IMG/VR virus record: IMGVR_UViG_3300038701_002113 | Span: 1-40,963 of that record | Source: a virus | Direction: 5' to 3' (one strand) | DNA: 40,963 nt | Shown: positions 20,157 through 27,945 of the stretch, piece by piece | Layout: each line of letters begins with the position of its first letter | Numbering within the stretch: the stretch's first letter is position 1 | Notes under the pieces: generated by a model | What the model saw: only the letters and a program-made list of their open reading frames with translations | The model's database searches: none | Told to the model about the DNA's origin: nothing | Position numbers and translations under genes: made by a program

Positions 20157-20449
20157 TTGTCGCCGCCCCGCCATGCACGGATCAATTCGACGATCCTGAG
20201 CTCAAGGATCTGTCGCGCGATATGCTCGCACGACAAGGCCACCAGCGCGGCAACCGCGTGCGTATAGCTGCCACCGGCCAGTCCCAGGAACTCCAGCACG
20301 GGATCGGTCAGGACAAGGGCCGCCAGAACCCCCACCAAGACCGTCACAAAGGCCGAGAACGCCGTGATGCGCGGCGAGGCGCGCAGCTTGATCAGCGCCG
20401 CCAGCGCCATGGCGACCCAGAACTCGACCGAAAACAAGAGATCACGCAT
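20153..20449 (-). CDS. Holin-like three-helix membrane protein
   Basis: A 98-aa protein beginning MRDLLFSVEFWVAMALAALI. Three hydrophobic segments (about 6-22, 34-53 and 62-78) and a charged end (LELRIVELIRAWRGGDK) fit a class I holin. It is upstream of the lysozyme in the same message. The ATG at 20449 is preferred; an in-frame start at 20479 would overlap the neighbour more. The lysozyme's own membrane domain makes the need for a separate holin uncertain. Confidence 0.6.
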   Translation of the reverse strand: MRDLLFSVEFWVAMALAALIKLRASPRITAFSAFVTVLVGVLAALVLTDPVLEFLGLAGGSYTHAVAALVALSCEHIARQILELRIVELIRAWRGGDK

Positions 20450-20867
20450 TCCGATGCCCCGCGACGTATCGTTTGCCAACGCGCAGGATCAGCGCCAGCG
20501 CCCAGGGGACGGCCACAGCCACCCAAACCCGCGTGTCGAAGTCCAGCCGGACAACCGGCCCGATCACGGCGACCTCGCGCATGGGCAACAGCGCCCCGGC
20601 ACCGCCCGCGACGAACATGGCCGCATCAAACCAGCTGTCGCCGTCCACCCATCTCTGAATGATGGCCTCGACCGCCAGATACCCGACCGCCATCGTGCCG
20701 AGGACGATGGACCGATAGGGCATCTCGCCCAGCAGGCCGAACGCGGCGACACACCACCCACAGGCCAGCACAGCGCCCAGCAGCGTGTGCGCGGCCTGGT
20801 TCGTCAGTTCGCCGTACCAGTCCTCTCGGAAATCGTCCGGCCTGTTCAACTCATTCCACCAGTTCAA
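20442..20867 (-). CDS. Multi-helix membrane protein
   Basis: A 141-aa protein beginning MNWWNELNRPDDFREDWYGE. Four hydrophobic stretches follow a soluble head: about 28-47, 53-70, 82-95 and 112-128. ELTNQAAHTLLGAVLACGW has the N-Q-x-x-H pattern of small VanZ-like or 'phage membrane' proteins, without clear family. It overlaps the holin-like gene by 8 bp. A part in lysis or superinfection exclusion is possible. Confidence 0.6.
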   Translation of the reverse strand: MNWWNELNRPDDFREDWYGELTNQAAHTLLGAVLACGWCVAAFGLLGEMPYRSIVLGTMAVGYLAVEAIIQRWVDGDSWFDAAMFVAGGAGALLPMREVAVIGPVVRLDFDTRVWVAVAVPWALALILRVGKRYVAGHRNA

Positions 20868-20928
20868 TTCACCCCCTATCGCCGCCTAATGTAGGCTGAC
20901 GTGGTCGATGGTTTCGTTTCGGCTCAGA

Positions 20929-21738
20929 TCACGAGATGTCGTAATAGGTCGCCATCGCGGTCATCAGCGTGTCCAGCTGCGCACGGCGGGCGGCGGTGCT
21001 GTGGAATTCCTCGTCATAGACGAGTGTCGCGCCGATATTGCCGTTCCAGGCTGTCCCGATGGCCTGCCCCTGTTTCGCCCCGATGTAGAGCCGGGACCGC
21101 GCGCTGAGCGCCAGCAGGTCCGTCGGCGTACCGCTGGCGCTGGTGCCCGACGTGCTGCCCAGGTAAATCTTGGCGCTGCTGTCCTCGGCGTTCAGCGACA
21201 CCGCGACGACAAAGGGCGTGTCGTTGCCCGCCAGCGACGCGGCGGCGATCGAGGCGACGCCCGTGCCCTCATCCGAGGCCTGCCAGGCAAGCGAATCCGA
21301 CCCGACCGGGCTGTAATACAGCGTCGCACTGTAGCCGGTATCGGGGTTGTAGATCGAGGCCAGGTAGTGGTTCAGCGCGTCAGCCGAGATGCCGGAATTG
21401 TAGTCGCAGGCCATGACGATGGTCAGGGACTGCCGGTCCATCAGGCGCGGCCCGAGGTTCAGGCCGTAGCCGTCGTCCACATTTGCAACGCTGCGCCCGT
21501 TGTAGTCACCCGAGACGGTCCCCAGTGTCAGGCCCGAGGACGCGCCCCAGGTCACCGGGTTGCCGCATTTGCCCCGCGCGGCGGTGCTTTCCACCGCGAG
21601 GCCGGGGGCCTCGGGGTCGAAATAGTATTTCAGGCCCGGCAGGCGCTTGGCCGCCGCGTCCAAAGAGGTTTCGGTGACCCGCCGCAGGCCGAAACCTGCC
21701 GAGGCGGGAACCGTCGATTTGATGTGTAGTCCGGGCAT
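20929..21738 (-). CDS. LamG-like virion or fibre-tip protein
   Basis: A 269-aa beta-rich protein beginning MPGLHIKSTVPASAGFGLRR. Residues about 40-260 resemble a concanavalin/LamG fold with alternating strands (SLTIVMACDYNSG, DTPFVVAVSLNAEDSSAKIY, SRLYIGAKQGQAIGTAWNGN) and the usual LYIGA-x(5)-WNGNIG end. Such domains bind sugars on phage fibres. It follows the fibre gene by 13 bp and is likely a receptor-binding partner. Confidence 0.7.
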   Translation of the reverse strand: MPGLHIKSTVPASAGFGLRRVTETSLDAAAKRLPGLKYYFDPEAPGLAVESTAARGKCGNPVTWGASSGLTLGTVSGDYNGRSVANVDDGYGLNLGPRLMDRQSLTIVMACDYNSGISADALNHYLASIYNPDTGYSATLYYSPVGSDSLAWQASDEGTGVASIAAASLAGNDTPFVVAVSLNAEDSSAKIYLGSTSGTSASGTPTDLLALSARSRLYIGAKQGQAIGTAWNGNIGATLVYDEEFHSTAARRAQLDTLMTAMATYYDIS

Positions 21739-21751
21739 GTCCGGCTCTCCT

Positions 21752-24103
21752 TTATGTCGTCACGTCGATGATCTGGTGGCAGGCGTAGTTGCGCAGGACG
21801 ACGCTGCGCCCGTCCTCCGCCGTGTCGCTGTCGCGGATGCAGGCCCGTGCGCCGGTGGTCGGCCCCGGGGCCGCCCCGCTGGTTGCCGAGACGGCGATGC
21901 CGATTTCCTGCGCGGTGCCGGTCGGCGTCCCGTCCAGCGTGACGCGGAGGGTGTCCGTGTCCAGCACGGCAACGGTCGAGATCGACACGCTGTTGCCGTC
22001 GCCGGCATCGCGCCACGTCACGCCGTAGTTGCCCGGATCGGACACGACAGAGGTGTCGAGAGCGATGTCCCCAACGGGCACGTTGAAGGTCACGTCGATC
22101 ACCGCTCCAGACCGCACCGCCGAGGTTGCATAGAGCGGGGACCACGGATTGCCGTCCCGCCGCTCTCGCGCGACAATCGCCATGCGCGCCCCTAGGCTGT
22201 ACTGCCCGGCGGCGGTCATGTGTGCATTGTCCGTATAGGCGTACTGATAGCGCGGCCCGACGCACCAGAACCTGGCCGGGTCGTTGATATGCGCCTGAAG
22301 CTGATCGACCGGCACCCAAGGGTAATCCGGGTATCCGTAGAACGGGAAATTCGGCATTTGGGCGTAGAACCACGCAACCTCGTCTTCTCCGTCCAGCGTG
22401 CCCAGTTCCGTCGCCAGCGCGTCCAGCGCATCGGCTAGGGTGATCATCCGCGCCAGGTAGGCGCCCTCGGTCGTATCGGTCGCGACGTTGCCCTCGCCCT
22501 GATCGAAAAACATCTCGTTCCAGACGAAATCCTTGCCCGCCATCGCCGCCATCAGGCGGGCGCGCACGACACCGCGCACCAGCATCGCGTCCCAGACCGC
22601 GCCGCCCGGGGAAATCGCCTGCATGGTCTGCGCGCCGACACCCAGCGTCGCGCCCAGCAGGGCCACGGTCGAGCCTTCATCCGCGACATAGTCCGTCATC
22701 AGCGACCCGAAACAGGTCTCCGCGCCGACGCCATAGCCGACCTCGACGTAATCGGCCCAGGCGTGCAGCGCCTCGTCGGGCATCATGCGACCCGAGATGC
22801 TGTTCTGGTCATGCCCGGCGGGACGCGGCCCGCGCTCCCACATGACGGTCCGCCCGGTGACAGGGGCCGTCGTGGTGTAGAGCGCGCCAGAGTTGTAGCC
22901 GGTGATGCCACTCTGCCCGTAGCCGGCGATCAGCCGCACCTCGGTCACCGTGTCCGCCAGGATCGATACATCATGTGCCAGCGGCGTGCTGTAGTCGTCG
23001 CCGTCGCTGCTGATGATGTGCAGCATCCCGCCGCCGATGTAGCAGCAGTCCGCATCCGCCAGGACAAGCCGCGAGGTGCCATCCGGCCCCCGCAGCCATG
23101 CGCCGCTGGTGTCGCACCAGGCTTTCAAGGTGCGCTGGATCGGATCGACCCCGGCGTGGTCCAGCGCCTGTGCCACACCACCGGCGTCGTCACCGGTGAC
23201 GATCATGTACTCCGCGTCGAGCAGAGCGCCATAGGTGTAGGGACCAATGGTCAGTCCGCCGTCGTGGCGATGTCCGATGGCCACCTCTCCCGTCTCCGAG
23301 GTGGTGACGTCCGAATACTCCGCGTCCAGCAAGATGTCCTCACCGGCGCGAAGGGAGTACAGCCTTCCGTCATAGTCCACCTGAGCTATCACGATGCCGC
23401 TGTCCGGGTCACTGATCTCGAACACAAACTCCGCAGAGAGAAGCGATCCGGACCGTGCGTTCTGGTCCGCAACGTCGCGCGCGACATCCGCCGTGATCAG
23501 CTCACTGGCGGCGGCGCGCGCCTCCGCAAACGCGGTGGTGGCGATCTGCGTCGTGTTGGTGCCCGCGCTGGCCGTCGGCGCTTCGGGGGTGCCGGTGAAG
23601 ATCGGGGAGGCTTTGTCGGCCTTCAGCGCCAGCGCGGCGCTGTTGGCGGAGGTGTTGGCGATGTTGGTCCAGACGATGTCATCGGTGCCCAGCGTCTCGA
23701 CCACGGACTCGGTGCGCCATGTGGTTCCGCCATTGGCCGAGCCTTCGGACACATAGACCGCGCTGCCCTGGAAATCGCCCGCCGCGTCCATATCCGTGGC
23801 GCGGGCATGCGCGCCGCCGCTGTTGTAGATGTAGATGCCGTTTTCCGCCGGGTCAGTCTGCGCCGGCGCCAGGTATCGGTCATCATCCGACAGCGTTTCG
23901 CCGTCGACGGTATACGTCCCGGTCAGGGCGACATTGGCCGTTGCCGCCGCCACCACGACCTCTCTGTATCGCAGCCCGCCCGACTGCAGCGCCGTGATGC
24001 GGGCATCGCTGTCTACCATCCAGTCGCCCAGGTCTTCCTGGTTGATCTGGTGATCGGACGCGGGCGGGTTGCCCTGCGCAATCGTGCGGGGATCAAGAAC
24101 CAT
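21752..24103 (-). CDS. Tail fibre with putative SGNH carbohydrate esterase
   Basis: A 783-aa protein. Residues 45-150 carry common fibre modules (TVDGETLSDDDRYLAPAQTD and RATDMDAAGDFQGSAVYVSE), then SPIFTGTPEAPTASAGTNTT and QIATTAFAEA, a familiar fibre linker. Residues about 380-650 resemble the sialate O-acetylesterase/SGNH fold: IAGYGQS with candidate nucleophile Ser398, FDQGEGN (534-540) and TDNAHMTAAG with Asp625/His628. Residues 660-783 are Ig-like strands. Such fibres remove acetyl groups from host surface polysaccharide. The esterase call rests on three spaced motifs, not on a search. Confidence 0.75.
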   Translation of the reverse strand: MVLDPRTIAQGNPPASDHQINQEDLGDWMVDSDARITALQSGGLRYREVVVAAATANVALTGTYTVDGETLSDDDRYLAPAQTDPAENGIYIYNSGGAHARATDMDAAGDFQGSAVYVSEGSANGGTTWRTESVVETLGTDDIVWTNIANTSANSAALALKADKASPIFTGTPEAPTASAGTNTTQIATTAFAEARAAASELITADVARDVADQNARSGSLLSAEFVFEISDPDSGIVIAQVDYDGRLYSLRAGEDILLDAEYSDVTTSETGEVAIGHRHDGGLTIGPYTYGALLDAEYMIVTGDDAGGVAQALDHAGVDPIQRTLKAWCDTSGAWLRGPDGTSRLVLADADCCYIGGGMLHIISSDGDDYSTPLAHDVSILADTVTEVRLIAGYGQSGITGYNSGALYTTTAPVTGRTVMWERGPRPAGHDQNSISGRMMPDEALHAWADYVEVGYGVGAETCFGSLMTDYVADEGSTVALLGATLGVGAQTMQAISPGGAVWDAMLVRGVVRARLMAAMAGKDFVWNEMFFDQGEGNVATDTTEGAYLARMITLADALDALATELGTLDGEDEVAWFYAQMPNFPFYGYPDYPWVPVDQLQAHINDPARFWCVGPRYQYAYTDNAHMTAAGQYSLGARMAIVARERRDGNPWSPLYATSAVRSGAVIDVTFNVPVGDIALDTSVVSDPGNYGVTWRDAGDGNSVSISTVAVLDTDTLRVTLDGTPTGTAQEIGIAVSATSGAAPGPTTGARACIRDSDTAEDGRSVVLRNYACHQIIDVTT

Positions 24104-24118
24104 TTAGCGGCCTCATTT

Positions 24119-26263
24119 TCAGGTGATTGTTTCGGTTTCGGGGCCGCTTTCGGTCCCCTCGATGCCCGAGGTGTTGATCGGCACGCCCCAGAAATAATAG
24201 GTGTCCGCGCTCAGCCCGGAATCGACGTAAAGCCCGCCGGTATTCGGCCCGTGATAAATCGTTGTGACCAGGGTCGCAGCACCCAGGTCGCTGGCGGTGT
24301 GGCGATAGATCCGCGTGCCTGCGTGGCGCGCGTCATTGGCCGAGGTATAGATGACCTCGACGTCTGACCCGTCAATCGACGTCGAGAAAGCGGCCAGCGC
24401 CGTAGGCGGCGTGGCATCCTGAACCGCCGTCACCGTCTCTGCCGGGTCGGGCAGCCATTGCCCGTCACCGGACCCCAGAGGCGCAAAGACGTTGCGCGCC
24501 TGCACGTCGTAATCCGTGCCATCGACAAGGCCGGTGATGATGTATTCCGTGGCCCCGCTGCTGATCGTGGCCTCCTGCCACTCGGTTTCCCCGTCCTCCT
24601 GCCAGCGAACCTGCTGCCAGTAGGCCTCGTTCTGGGCGTCCCACTCGACCAGGATCCGCGAATTGCTGGCGGCCTGGATGTTCACGCCAGTGATGTCCTC
24701 GGCCAGGTGGCTGCTGTCCACGTCGCTGATGGTCGGGCGGGTGGGTTCCTCGGTCGCGGCGTCAAAGTCAAAGTCCGCTTCCTCGACGGACACCGCTTCA
24801 ATCTCGAACATCGTGCTGGAAACACGGCGCAGGGTGCCCACCTCGAAGGTCTGCGTGATGCCAAGGCCCGCGTGGGTCATGGTGAAAAACCGCTGGCCGA
24901 TCAGTTCATAGCCCATCAGGCCGATGGTCCCGGCAAGCGTGTATTGCGGGCGGCGCGCCTTGGCGATCCGCTTGGCCAGCCGCGCCGCCTGGTTGTGATA
25001 CCGCACCATGTAAAGCTGCGGTTCATCCCGCACGCGGCGGGACGTGGCGTCCTCGACCCATGTGCCGGACTGCCATTCGCGCCAAGCGTTGTCGGGCTCG
25101 ATATAGGTGACGGTAACCTCGGTCGGCGCATCCGCGCCCCATTGCCCCTCTCTGACCTCGCAAGAGAGAAAATCCGCCGTGGTCAGGTTGACCGTTGGTT
25201 CAATCCAGCGCCCGACCTTGAACCCCACCTTGCCGTCTGTGCGCTCATACATGAAGGCATCACAGGCCCCCGCCATCTGCGCCCTCTGCGCGTCAAAGCT
25301 GGCGTCGTCGGACAGCGTGCCGTTGATTTCCCACTTGGCAATGCTGGCGGCCTCCGCCGTGGTCACGGTCACGTCGCTGGCGTCGGCTTCCTCTGCCACT
25401 TCGTCCCAATCGACTTCCCCGCCCAGGATCTCGGTGATCCAGTAGGCCAGGCACAGCGCCGCGTTGGCGGTGAACTTGTAGCTGTCGTCGCGCGGGTCGT
25501 AGATCTGGTTGTTGCCGTCCAGCACCGGCAAGTAGTCCCACTGACGCCCTTGCGGGTAGACCGCCGAAAAGTCCTGCGGCTTGACCTTGTGCGCCCAGCA
25601 CACCGCGCCGCACAGCCCCTCGAAGTCGTGCGCGCTGGTGATCTCGGTGAACTGCGCGACCAGCCCCGCATTCGCGGTCTGCGCGGAATCGCCAAGGAAC
25701 GGTTCGATGCGGCCTTTTTCATACATGGCGTCGGGCGCTGTGTACGGGCCAAGGCTGGAGGTCAGCAGGTTGCTGGCCATGAAATTGGTCATGCTGGCGT
25801 CCAGACCGACGGTGTATTCGTCCAGCCAGTGCTGCACGATGCCCTCGCACTCATGCGCCGCCAGGATCACCACGTAGAAACGGCGCGGGCCGCTGGCGGC
25901 GGTGAAACCGATTGGGCCGCCCTTGCGCGTGCGCCCGAACACCCATTCCGCATAGCTGATCGGCTGCGCAAAATTCCCCATCTGCGCAGACGGCTGCGGC
26001 TGCGCATAGCTGGGGCGCGGCGCAAAGGACTGCGCCAGCGCGGACAGCCCGATCGACAACAGCGTGCGACCCACCAGCGTCCCGAACACCGCTGTGCCGA
26101 CATTCACGCCCGCGATGAACGCGCCAAAGCTACCGGCCAGAGGCACCGAAATGCCAACCGTGGACAGGAACCCCGCGGCGAAGGCCGTTATAGGGTCAGC
26201 ATCCGCCCGCGCAGGCGTGAGCATGGTCGAGGCCAGCAGCGCCGCAAACAGCCTACCCCGCAT
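24119..26263 (-). CDS. gpJ-like tail tip hub protein
   Basis: A 714-aa protein. A hydrophobic head (residues 1-80, with GTLVGRTLLSIGLSALAQSF) precedes NFAQPISYAEWVFGRTRKGG, as in J-like hub proteins of alphaproteobacterial phages. Residues 85-480 form the hub body and 510-714 contain two fibronectin III-like units (SNSRILVEWDAQNEAYWQQV and AFSTSIDGSDVEVIYTSAND). It should build the tail tip and carry the fibres. It overlaps the NlpC/P60-like gene by 11 bp. It is shorter than lambda J (about 1100 aa) because the receptor parts are in separate proteins. Confidence 0.82.
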   Translation of the reverse strand: MRGRLFAALLASTMLTPARADADPITAFAAGFLSTVGISVPLAGSFGAFIAGVNVGTAVFGTLVGRTLLSIGLSALAQSFAPRPSYAQPQPSAQMGNFAQPISYAEWVFGRTRKGGPIGFTAASGPRRFYVVILAAHECEGIVQHWLDEYTVGLDASMTNFMASNLLTSSLGPYTAPDAMYEKGRIEPFLGDSAQTANAGLVAQFTEITSAHDFEGLCGAVCWAHKVKPQDFSAVYPQGRQWDYLPVLDGNNQIYDPRDDSYKFTANAALCLAYWITEILGGEVDWDEVAEEADASDVTVTTAEAASIAKWEINGTLSDDASFDAQRAQMAGACDAFMYERTDGKVGFKVGRWIEPTVNLTTADFLSCEVREGQWGADAPTEVTVTYIEPDNAWREWQSGTWVEDATSRRVRDEPQLYMVRYHNQAARLAKRIAKARRPQYTLAGTIGLMGYELIGQRFFTMTHAGLGITQTFEVGTLRRVSSTMFEIEAVSVEEADFDFDAATEEPTRPTISDVDSSHLAEDITGVNIQAASNSRILVEWDAQNEAYWQQVRWQEDGETEWQEATISSGATEYIITGLVDGTDYDVQARNVFAPLGSGDGQWLPDPAETVTAVQDATPPTALAAFSTSIDGSDVEVIYTSANDARHAGTRIYRHTASDLGAATLVTTIYHGPNTGGLYVDSGLSADTYYFWGVPINTSGIEGTESGPETETIT

Positions 26264-26672
26264 AGCCCATCCCCCAGATCGCCAGGGGCTGCGCCGCCAG
26301 CGCCGCCAGCGTGGTTGCGCCCTGCGGCCCCTTGCAGCCCCAACAATCGCCCAGCCACAGCGCCCCCGCCGGGATCATCCGCCCGTCGCCGGGGATCTGG
26401 ATCACCGCCACGTCGCCGATCTGCGGCGCATCCACGCGCGGCAGGGGGTCAACCGTGGCGAGGCACCCTTCGATCACGTCGACGGGCCGCGTGAACCAGC
26501 CGCAGAACCGCTGACACGACTGCGCGTCGAAATACTGCCCCCGCATCCGCGCGGCCGGGTCAACGCCGCGCAGGCGCTGATACCAGTCAGCCAGGGACAG
26601 GGCGCAATCGCTGTCCCCCCAGACAAAGGGGATGGCAGCCCATTGGTGCATCTGCGCGTAAACAGGCGTCAT
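26253..26672 (-). CDS. NlpC/P60-like tail tip peptidase (gpK-like)
   Basis: A 139-aa protein beginning MTPVYAQMHQWAAIPFVWGD. FVWGDSDCALSLADWYQRLR carries the candidate Cys nucleophile in the W-G-x-x-D-C pattern of phage NlpC/P60 and DUF6950 proteins. PQIGDVAVIQ and GALWLGDCWGCKGP follow. It sits just before the hub gene, where lambda K lies. It may cut peptidoglycan at DNA entry or act only structurally. Other Cys residues (16 apart and more) are unusual. Confidence 0.75.
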   Translation of the reverse strand: MTPVYAQMHQWAAIPFVWGDSDCALSLADWYQRLRGVDPAARMRGQYFDAQSCQRFCGWFTRPVDVIEGCLATVDPLPRVDAPQIGDVAVIQIPGDGRMIPAGALWLGDCWGCKGPQGATTLAALAAQPLAIWGMGYAG

Positions 26673-27256
26673 CCGAATAGTTTCTCCGGCTCGAATCTGG
26701 ATGTCGGCTTGAACTCAAGCGACGGGTTGGCAGATCCGGTCAGGATCGCGTGCCCCTCGGTGTTCAGCGCGATCCGCCGGGCACCGCCGCGCCGTTCGGA
26801 CCACGCCTCGAACGAAAGCGTCAGCCCCCGGTCCTGCGCGCCGTTTGCGCGATAGGAAATTTGCCGGGAAATCCGCGTGAGCCACAGCAAGGGGGGCGTC
26901 AGCGGCGCGTACATCTCCGCCACCGTCGCCACCGGCTGGACGTAGAACCGCACCTCGCGCCCCTTGACGTAATCGAGGCCCAGGGTTTTCACCTCGGAAA
27001 TCAGGTCGGGCATGGTCGGGTCCTGGAAAAACGACAGCGATATGCTGCCCTCCGGTGCCACGCCGTCGATGGCGCTCTGCAGCCCCGTCACACTGGACAG
27101 CGCCGATCCGACCCACTGGTTGCCGTCGCTGTCCGTGAAAATCCCGTCCTGCCCGATCCAGAACCGAAAGGTGCCATCCGCCGTGTCGATGGCGCACAGG
27201 TCCAGCAACCCCGCGACCGCGCCGCGTGGATCGAAGGCCGAAGGAAAAAAGCTCAT
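26669..27256 (-). CDS. Tail tip protein
   Basis: A 195-aa beta-rich protein beginning MSFFPSAFDPRGAVAGLLDL. DTADGTFRFWIGQDGIFTDS followed by WVGSALSSVTGLQSAIDG is the form of distal tail/baseplate proteins in lambda gpL or GTA-like positions. Its start overlaps the preceding stop (ATGA 27253-27256), and so does its own stop with the next gene (26669-26672). A baseplate component by position. Confidence 0.65.
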   Translation of the reverse strand: MSFFPSAFDPRGAVAGLLDLCAIDTADGTFRFWIGQDGIFTDSDGNQWVGSALSSVTGLQSAIDGVAPEGSISLSFFQDPTMPDLISEVKTLGLDYVKGREVRFYVQPVATVAEMYAPLTPPLLWLTRISRQISYRANGAQDRGLTLSFEAWSERRGGARRIALNTEGHAILTGSANPSLEFKPTSRFEPEKLFG

Positions 27257-27945
27257 CTGGCCAGCACCTCGACGAAATCCAGTTCGACCGCGGCGCGCGG
27301 GTTGCGGTCATAGGCGACGCGGCCCATGCCGCTCTCGCGCGCCTCGAACCGGCCGCGCCCCTGCAACAGCACCTGGTCGCCGCTGGTGATCGCCGCGCGC
27401 AGCGGCATCTGGATGCCCAGTTCGTAGATGTCGCTGCCCCGGTCGCGCACGTAGGTCACTGCAAAGGGCCAGTCGTCGTGCGACATGATCTGTCCCACCA
27501 CCGGCGCCAGCCCGTTGCAGGATGTGGTGTCGACGCGGATCACCTCGGCCCCTGCGGCGTAATCCGCCACCGCCAGGGCAAAGGGGCTCCATTCCCAGCC
27601 GAACCCGTTGGAAAAGTAGTTTCCCGCCGCTGTGGTCTTGCCCAGGGTCGCCTCGGTCCCGGTGGCGCCGGCATCCGCCGGGTTGAACACGCCCAGGTCC
27701 TGCATCCGGATCCGGTACAAGCCGACGCGCCCCTGCGCCGACGCCCGGGTGGCGCGCCACTCCCCCAGCGCAGCCCGCCCCAGGCGCACGCGGGGCGTCC
27801 CGACCCAGCGCGGAAAACCGGCGAACTGCGTTCGCCCCAGACCGTCGTTGAAATCGCCCTGCGCCTGGTTGCGCCAGTCGATATCCCAGTCCACCGACAG
27901 CATCTGCAGCAGGCCCGCGCGCGGTGTGATGATCTGGCGCGTCAT
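27253..27945 (-). CDS. Distal tail or baseplate protein
   Basis: A 230-aa beta-rich protein beginning MTRQIITPRAGLLQMLSVDW. It has a FPRWVGTPRVRLGRAALGEW segment and a strand-rich C-terminus ending in DFVEVLAR. It follows the tape measure gene with a TGATG overlap (27943-27947), the place of lambda gpM or the siphophage Dit protein. The family is not certain. Confidence 0.65.
   Translation of the reverse strand: MTRQIITPRAGLLQMLSVDWDIDWRNQAQGDFNDGLGRTQFAGFPRWVGTPRVRLGRAALGEWRATRASAQGRVGLYRIRMQDLGVFNPADAGATGTEATLGKTTAAGNYFSNGFGWEWSPFALAVADYAAGAEVIRVDTTSCNGLAPVVGQIMSHDDWPFAVTYVRDRGSDIYELGIQMPLRAAITSGDQVLLQGRGRFEARESGMGRVAYDRNPRAAVELDFVEVLAR

Noticed and set aside
22763-24367. Long open frame on the plus strand (534 codons) opposite the esterase fibre gene
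   Set aside because: It is antisense to a well-supported fibre gene, has an Arg/Val/Gly-rich composition typical of the complementary frame of GC-rich coding DNA, and lacks a ribosome site and any recognisable domain.
24458-26494. Long open frame on the plus strand (678 codons) opposite the tail hub gene
   Set aside because: Antisense shadow of the gpJ-like gene; composition is Arg/His/Val-biased, no start signal, no family resemblance.
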